Assembly: GCA_019188255.1 (NCBI GenBank)
Contig: JAETXT010000001.1
Span: 8,308,001-8,372,000, forward strand
Direction: 5' to 3'
Origin: Verticillium longisporum
Lineage: Eukaryota > Ascomycota > Sordariomycetes > Glomerellales > Plectosphaerellaceae
DNA length: 64,000 nt
A program made the translations under genes and the position numbers. Shown one piece after another: positions 58,084-64,000 of this stretch (the stretch's first letter is position 1; every line of letters starts with the position of its first letter). The notes beneath the pieces are model-generated. The model saw only the letters and a list, made by a program, of their open reading frames with translations, made no database searches and was not told the origin of the DNA.

Positions 58084-58253
58084 CTATTCCTTGGCATCCT
58101 GAAGCTCGCTGAGATCCTTCTTGTACTTGCCGTGGTCTGCGTAGCTGAGTGTTAGACAGAAGGGTGGATGATGGACAAGGACCAAAGGCTTACTGTTGCC
58201 GGGATGGGTTGGAGGTCGTACTTATACTTTTTTGTGATGCTGGGAAAGAACAT
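58084..58253 (-). CDS. Possible 28-aa two-exon micro-protein
   Basis: Complement(join(58084..58144,58228..58253)). Exon 1 (26 bp) reads MFFPSITK plus two bases; the 83-bp intron starts GTATAAGT, has a textbook branch site CTAAC 8 bp before the final CAG, and joins in phase to NYADHGKYKKDLSELQDAKE and a stop. The charged, helix-prone end does not look random, and 87 bp is a multiple of three. The long frames across this locus are absent, so ordinary gene finders would miss it. I do not recognise a family; alternative splicing at a second GT (58191) would change the end. Confidence 0.4.
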
Positions 58254-60544
58254 GAGGTTGAGGCTCAGATGTGGGAAAAAGGCTGAGAAACGGAAGAAGA
58301 CACACCACCATTTATGTCTTTCGAGAACCTTTGCTTCGGCGCCATCTGCTGCTTCGATTGGCTATACCGCCATCCATTCGCACACCGGCCAGTCTCGTCA
58401 CGCCCGCCCCCTCTTTAAGCCAGCCATATCGAACCGGGTGAGGCCGCGATGGGCCAGGGGCCAGTTCTAAGGTGATGATCTTGCCATGCAAGCTCGCGGC
58501 GTTTTTGCTGATCTGGCCAAGACTGCTGCCCAACCTCTCGTGTTCACCGGTTGAGGCTAGAGAAACGTCAGATCCTCAGCTTGTTTGCCAACCCTTTTCT
58601 GCTGTGAACGCCGTCAGCGCCGCCAACGCCGCAGAGGGGCAGGTGAGACTGTGGAAGCCACCATGCACGCAAAGACTGGGTATGGAATATGGTGGTGATG
58701 CACGAGAAGCTATCAGTGGCGGACCGAGGTTTGTTGTCAAAGCCTCACCCGCGACGGTGGCTTGGAGACCGGAGCACCCTGGACGGTTTCGGCATCGCTG
58801 CTGATACCAAGGGTCGACCTTCATCCCAGACCGATCTAGGCTGAACTTACAACCCATCTAAAAATGGCTTTGTCTTGTCTATTGTGCTATGATTTGGCTC
58901 TCAACTTGCCGCAAAAAGGCAAGCCGGACTCGACAGGATCAGCAGCATCGCCTCAAGAAGCTCTCGTGTTGAGTCACGAGGGGCATTAAGGGTGAAGATC
59001 CTATCATCCGAAGGGTTGATGATGTATGAGAAGAAAAAGAGCCGGGCTATCGGCGTGAATATGGTTCATACGACCTATGCTATCGACGGGGTGACGAGGC
59101 AAGTGACGATGCCAACCTTAGCACCGGACCACGTGTACAGCGGACGAGCAACTCTGGGAAGCTTAGATACGATAGTTTGCCAGTGTTATCACCTCGCGTC
59201 GCCTGGTTGGACGTGCAAGTCGAGAAGCTTCAAGGGTGAGCAGTCCTCACACCACAGCCCTGCCATGCCCAGAGGCGTTTTGGGAGTCGACATGCATCGT
59301 CTTGCCCACTTTGGGCAAGCGAATGGTCCATGCTCCCTGTCCCGGATGCGTGGTCGTCCGGGTAGACAGGTGAGACTAGCGTGCAGAAGTGTTTCGTGCC
59401 CATCTGGCTTACTGCGACCCCTCGGCGACATTACCTCGCTTCCGATTTGACAGGCTTCTGTCGTGCCTCGTATTTCCTCCGCACGCAGCTCGGCCAGCCT
59501 ATGAGCAATAGCGCCAATGTCTTCCAGCATCGGTAACCGGATGGGCAGGCAGGTGGGCGAACGACGAACTGAACTGGACGAGCGAAGAGGCCTGGTATGC
59601 ATGCTTACCCTGTCTCCCCGCATCCTCTGCAGAGACCAGGGAAGCAGAGGTCCAGGTGTCATCTACTTGAAGTCGTGATGCCGACAGAAGTTAGAGGACC
59701 ACGAGCTATCTCTACACCGGAGGCTTTTGGGCGTACAATCAGTGCAACATGGCGCGCTACCACTAGAAAATTGGAGTTTCTCTTCCACGCCTAGTCAATA
59801 CGAGTCTAGGATTCGATCACCAACGTTCTACAGTTTTGCCGAGAGAAATAATTGTGATCTCCACATACAGCAGTCCTATCGTGACCTCTATGAAGACAGG
59901 GTTTCCCCTCAGTCTGCCCCAATCGAGCTCAGAAGGACGCCCCGCATTCCCTTGACTTTGCTCACTGCCGTGGTGCTACAGTACGCGGTCGTGTTCCTAG
60001 TCGTGTCTCGGCATGGTCCCGGGCTTGGTTGTGATGGCCTCAGCCGCACACCCACCCCGATCCTTAGCGTCAGCGCGCTATCGCTATCGAAACGTGTAGC
60101 CACCGTGCCGACATCTCCGAATGGATGCATCGGTGTGTTGGCGACGCATTCAGCCCACATCTGACGGAATCGCACCTCGTCATGGCAACAAGGAGCAGCC
60201 TAGGGCTCGGTTGCTGCGCACGACATCTCACTCGCATGGAACGCCACTACGCCCGAGGCCTACGCTGGATTTGCAGACAAATGGGCACTGAGGGTGAATT
60301 TTCGATCTAAACCGGGCGGTCCAGCTTGCTGATAGCTTATGTGCCTTTTCCTCGTTCCCGGCATCCCGCCTCACGTCGATCTGCAAAGCCCACGAGCTGA
60401 AGCTCTCCCACCCCCAAAACTTGGGCCCAAGCTTCCCCTGTGCTCATTTTCTCCTCTTCAGAACCCCGTTTCACCAATTGAGCCTGCCATTATCCCAATC
60501 TTTCCCTTTTGTTTCTTTCGATTTTCGTTCAAGATTGCCTCACC
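58254..60544. other. 2.3-kb spacer
   Basis: No recognised gene. A minus-strand frame at 59189-59662 contains a helical stretch LEDIGAIAHRLAELRAEEIR but lacks other support. The last 200 bp are pyrimidine-rich, as usual before a fungal start codon. Confidence 0.4.
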
Positions 60545-61688
60545 ATGTTCTCCAAGGAAGAGGCCCCATCATCCAGACCCCTCGCAGACCGCGTCGACGA
60601 GTCTGAGGAGGATGCTGAGTCGCTCCAGTCACTTGCTTCCGAAAGGTCCTGGACCAAACGAATAACACAATGGATGACTGCGCTTGCCGTGCTCATATTC
60701 ACAAGCCTCGTCTCCATGCGTGTCGGAGCCCACCTCGCGACGCGGCCGAGTCGCCTTGATGCTTCTTGCGCGGCTCATACAACACAATGGTGTAAGTTGA
60801 GACACGGCCCCCATGACGGGCCGGGTTGAGCGGAACGCCAACGATTAACCGTTTGGTCGACAGCACCTGTGCTCCGCGATATTGATGTCACGTACTCGAC
60901 CAAGTACTTCAATGGGTCTTTCTGGAGGAAAATATATATCGTCAGAAAGGCTCACCAGAGGTTGACGCTGCCTGGGAAGCCTTGGGCGTTGACTGTAGGT
61001 TTACAAGACCCCTCCCGCTACAAACCCTGCTGACGTGGCAAGATCGCCCCGGTGTCATCTCCATTGAGGACGGCCTCGCCAGCGGACTCGACATGTCCTT
61101 TGTCCAGCGCAACCCCAAATACGGCGCTGGCTTCTTTGTAAATGTTGAGGGGATGCATCACCTCCATTGTCTGGTAAGGGGAAGCGAAATGGACGAAGCG
61201 ATGGGCTGGGATGACTGACGAAGGATGATTCAGAACCTCCTGCGAAAGTCGCTATTCTTCAATTACGACTACTACAAGGCTCTTGGTAAGCACGCTTTTG
61301 AGAATAACGACAATATCCTGAGCCATCACGTCAGTGAGTACCGACCTATCACTTCTTGATACTTTGAAGCCCGACTGACAGAGTCAGCCCACTGCCTCGA
61401 CATGATCCGTCAGGTCTTGATGTGCAACGTCGATACTGGTGTCCTCGGGCAGGTCTGGGCAAATCAGGAGGAGCCGGCCGCTTTCCCAGATTTTAATACA
61501 CGACATCAATGCAAGAACTACGAAGATGTCCAAAAGTGGGCTAATAAGCTTCAGGTACGTAAGATTCTCCGTCATGGGCCACATCTGTCGTACTGATTGT
61601 GAGATGTTAGGCACCGCCTGCTGAGGCCGTTCCTGAGGATTACTTGGAGCCGCCTAGACATGGCGACGTCATCCCGGGCACCCCATGA
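60545..61688 (+). CDS. UstYa-family (DUF3328) oxidase-like protein, one base out of frame
   Basis: Six exons: 60545..60791, 60864..60994, 61043..61173, 61234..61333, 61388..61554, 61611..61688, with introns of 48-72 bp. An N-terminal acidic tail and one membrane helix (MTALAVLIFTSLVSMRVG) precede the lumenal domain. Both family motifs HxxHC are present: HHLHC in exon 3 and HHVTHC across exons 4-5, followed by LDMIRQVLMCN and GVLGQVWAN. In exon 2 the frame after YFNG must shift by one base to reach EENIYRQKGSPEVDAAWEAL; the exon sum is 854 bp, one short of 285 codons. UstYa proteins act with Cu in cyclising ribosomal peptides or in other oxidative steps. No precursor peptide or partner gene is seen next to it. 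Confidence 0.82.
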
Positions 61689-62975
61689 ACCCTGCCGAGG
61701 GACCGAAGACCGAGAACTGTATCAGGTATACGAGAATGACTACATATGTAATGGTCATGTATGAGAAGTAATTCGAGGTGCGTCGTTGTTGACCCGAGTG
61801 ATCGTATCGTACTTGTGTCTGACAGGTATGCAGACTAGATAGCAAGCATTAATCAGAGCTCACGCCCGTGCCTCATTCCTCTTTTATTTGAAGCTGGCTT
61901 GACGTGGCGAGCTTAGGGACCCCCATGGCCCAAGCTATGTATGTCCGGAGTGAGTGCGGCTCTTGAGCCCCCTCTCTCCCTTGTGTTGCATGCAGCCGGA
62001 TGTCGCCAAGACAGAACGCCAAGTGATTCCAACGCCCTTGTTGATTGATAAAGCAAGTATGATGGAAGTTAATCAGCGACTCTTGACAAGAAATGGTGAC
62101 AATGGGGTTTAGATTCTCCGAATCATCCCAAATACATCTTTTTGCGCCAATGCAATCAAGTCTGCAGCCTCGCGTATCCAGCTGCAACATTCTCAACTTA
62201 GAAAGCGCACTCCGAGTTCTGAACATTTCGGACACCGGACCGGCAACCGGCGTGATGTCGGCGATGATGTTGCATTTGACGGAGGACTATCCTGATTGTG
62301 AAGCCAAGGCGCGAGTGGGCAGTTTATTCTCGGCGCTAACCGTCTCCCCGCACTACTGAACGTCGATCTTGGCCATCAAGGTTCATATGGCCGAAGCAGT
62401 AGCACGGAAATGTTACTTGAAACAACTCTCGCTGCCCTCCACGTGGTTCGACGATGTCTGTCTTCTGGCTTGACGTTTCATTCAATTTCAACAATTCCCG
62501 CCTAGTAGGCAAGCCAAGCCTTTGCTGCGTCTCGCAACGTCCCACGGCTGGATCACACTCTCGAAGAAACTGCAAGTTGGTGGTCTATTGCTTGGACCGG
62601 CCTCTTTCGAGAGTCGGGTTCTCTTGGCATTCAGGAACAGGAGCCATTCCCGAGAGATAAACCATTCTTCCGAGCGGCACGTGAGGCAACGACTCGTGCT
62701 CACAGATGGTGGTCGTGGAGAGCGATTGACTCTTGGACCATGGCCAGAGCATGCCATGCATCCACGATCATTCAGGGCGAGGTACATTGCCTCTACGGGC
62801 ACCTCCAAGCAACGTCCTCCCTGAGGAGGAGCTGCAGCACAAATTGTATCTTGGCAATGGGCAAGATACTTAATGCCTGCGATGAACCGCTGTATTCAAC
62901 TCGAGCTGCTCCGATGTGCCAACCCAGCCTTTTGATCACAAGCTGTTCCAATTGCTTCACAAGGTCTTGGGATAG
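61689..62975. other. Intergenic spacer before the phosphatase
   Basis: No gene supported. Confidence 0.35.
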
Positions 62976-64000
62976 CAGAGCAGCAGTCCATTTCTTGAAG
63001 ATACGACGCGAGGCTCTACCCTGCTTGCTGGGTCTTTCGCTCAGGCCGCCCTAGGCACCATTGAGCCCAAGAATTTCATTTTCATTGTCCCTGATGGCAT
63101 GGCGCCAGCTTCGCAGACAATTGCTCGCACATATGAAGCCATGATTGAAGGCAGCTCCCGCCCTGGTGCGCCTGGAATTATTGACAAACTACCGGTAGTG
63201 TCACGGTGGGTGACTTCGTTCCCATTAGCGAAATTCCCAATCTGATACAATGACAGCCTATCGGCAACCCGCGCACCCACTCGAACAACAATCTTGTCAC
63301 AGACTCGGCCGCTGCCGGGACTGGTCTCGCCACGGGACACAAGACAAACAACGGTGCGATCGGTATTTTGCCTGACAACCAGCCCGTTGGATCCATTCTC
63401 GAGGCTGCGAAGCTTAATGGCTATCGGACTGCCCTTGTCGTTACCAGCATCATCAACCATGCAACCCCAGCCGCCTTCTCATCTCATGTGGTCAATCGCA
63501 ATGGCCTCGCCGCCATTGCTGAGCAACAGATCGGTTGCAGTCACCCGTTGAATCAGTCCGTCGACATCCTGCTTGGTGGTGGACGCTGTTACTTCAAGCC
63601 CAAGTCCGACCCGGATTCCTGCCGAGATGACGAGATTGACCTCTTCGCATTCGCCCAGGATAAGGGCTACTATGTCGCGCAGAACCGCTCGGCGTTCGAC
63701 GACCTTGATAAGGGTCTCGGCGACATCCGGCTCCCGTATGTCGGTCTTTTCAGCGACGGCGACCTCAACTACGAGATCGATCGCCAGCAGCAGCCTGAAG
63801 CGGATCGTGAACCCTCCCTTGCCGAGATGACGACGGCGGCCCTCAACTCGCTGCACCGTGCCTCGCACTGCAAGGATAAGGGTTACTTCATCATGATCGA
63901 GGCCTCGCGCATCGACCACGCCTCACACGCTTACGACTCGGTCGCGCATCTATGGGACGTTCTGGAGTACAACAACGTTGTCAATGTTGTGACTAAGTGG
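62976..64000 (+). CDS. Alkaline phosphatase, 5' part (runs off the window)
   Basis: Join(62976..63194,63257..64000+) with a 62-bp intron (GTAGTG...ACAG). The frame is open from 62976 after a TAG and contains the end of a signal peptide (STLLAGSFAQAALG), then EPKNFIFIVPDGMAPASQT with the metal-binding Asp of the family, LVTDSAAAGTGLATG with the phosphorylated Ser, LVVTSIINHATPAAF, LLGGGRCYF, and IMIEASRIDHASHAYD with metal ligands. No ATG precedes the signal peptide in this frame; one missing G in GAT-ACGACG (about 63000-63004) would account for it. The end lies outside the window. The enzyme would release phosphate from esters in the vacuole, periplasm or medium. Confidence 0.88.

Noticed and set aside
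59189..59662. 157-aa minus-strand frame with a helical stretch
   Set aside because: Only one short ordered-looking segment, no signal peptide, introns or recognised family.
1..64000. Secondary-metabolite gene cluster built on the P450 and UstYa-like genes
   Set aside because: They are 54 kb apart with ordinary CAZyme, membrane and housekeeping-type genes between, and no core synthase is present.

Overview
The window is nuclear DNA of a filamentous ascomycete, most likely a sordariomycete. Supporting signs are short spliceosomal introns (about 48-105 bp, one of 340 bp, GT...AG with CTAAC-like branch sites), compact GC-rich genes, many small secreted proteins with Kex2-type sites, and families typical of moulds: a Jen1 carboxylate transporter, a Prm10-like membrane protein, GH43 and GH10 enzymes, a GLEYA adhesin, a UstYa/DUF3328 protein, CBM1 and an annexin. 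No tRNA, rRNA, CRISPR or bacterial operon was seen.

Layout. 0-9 kb: an unknown 316-aa protein, a CTG-repeat tract, a small secreted Cys protein (minus strand), an intronless cytochrome P450, and convergent with it a Jen1-type carboxylate permease. 9-18 kb: long non-coding spacers around a Prm10/ThrE-like transporter whose frame is broken by one base. 18-32 kb: secreted and surface proteins (GH43 galactanase with a CBM35-like tail, GLEYA adhesin, Gly-rich RGG protein, GPI-like protein, PY-motif protein, His/Tyr/Cys-rich protein). 32-42 kb: a Cys-rich type I membrane protein, a Gln-rich zinc-finger protein, a 338-codon gene interrupted by one TAG, and an annexin cut by TGA inside its fourth repeat. 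43-53 kb: mucin-like secreted protein, one-pass membrane protein, a broken CBM19-like secreted protein, and a long disordered coiled-coil protein. 55-64 kb: GH10-CBM1 xylanase, a disordered acidic protein, a possible 28-aa two-exon micro-gene, a UstYa-family gene one base out of frame, and the 5' part of an alkaline phosphatase that runs off the end and lacks a visible ATG.

Themes. Much of the coding capacity points outward: wall-polysaccharide breakdown (GH43, GH10-CBM1), surface adhesion, small Cys-rich secreted proteins, and uptake of carboxylates and phosphate. Nothing forms a clear biosynthetic cluster; the P450 and the UstYa protein are 54 kb apart.

The most unusual aspect is the number of single-lesion genes. 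Three carry in-frame stops that are each one C-to-T change from a sense codon (annexin, 38.6-39.7 kb gene, Gly-rich gene), and these flank two diverged copies of a short TGTCAG...-bounded repeat that looks like a solo LTR. That is a pattern expected from RIP leaking out of repeats. A separate set (Prm10-like, UstYa-like, alkaline phosphatase start, CBM19-like) has small deletions, which could be assembly errors or real decay. A second notable point is that the small secreted protein at 3.8-4.5 kb and the GLEYA adhesin at 21-22 kb share the same two-part Cys module, spliced at the same place.
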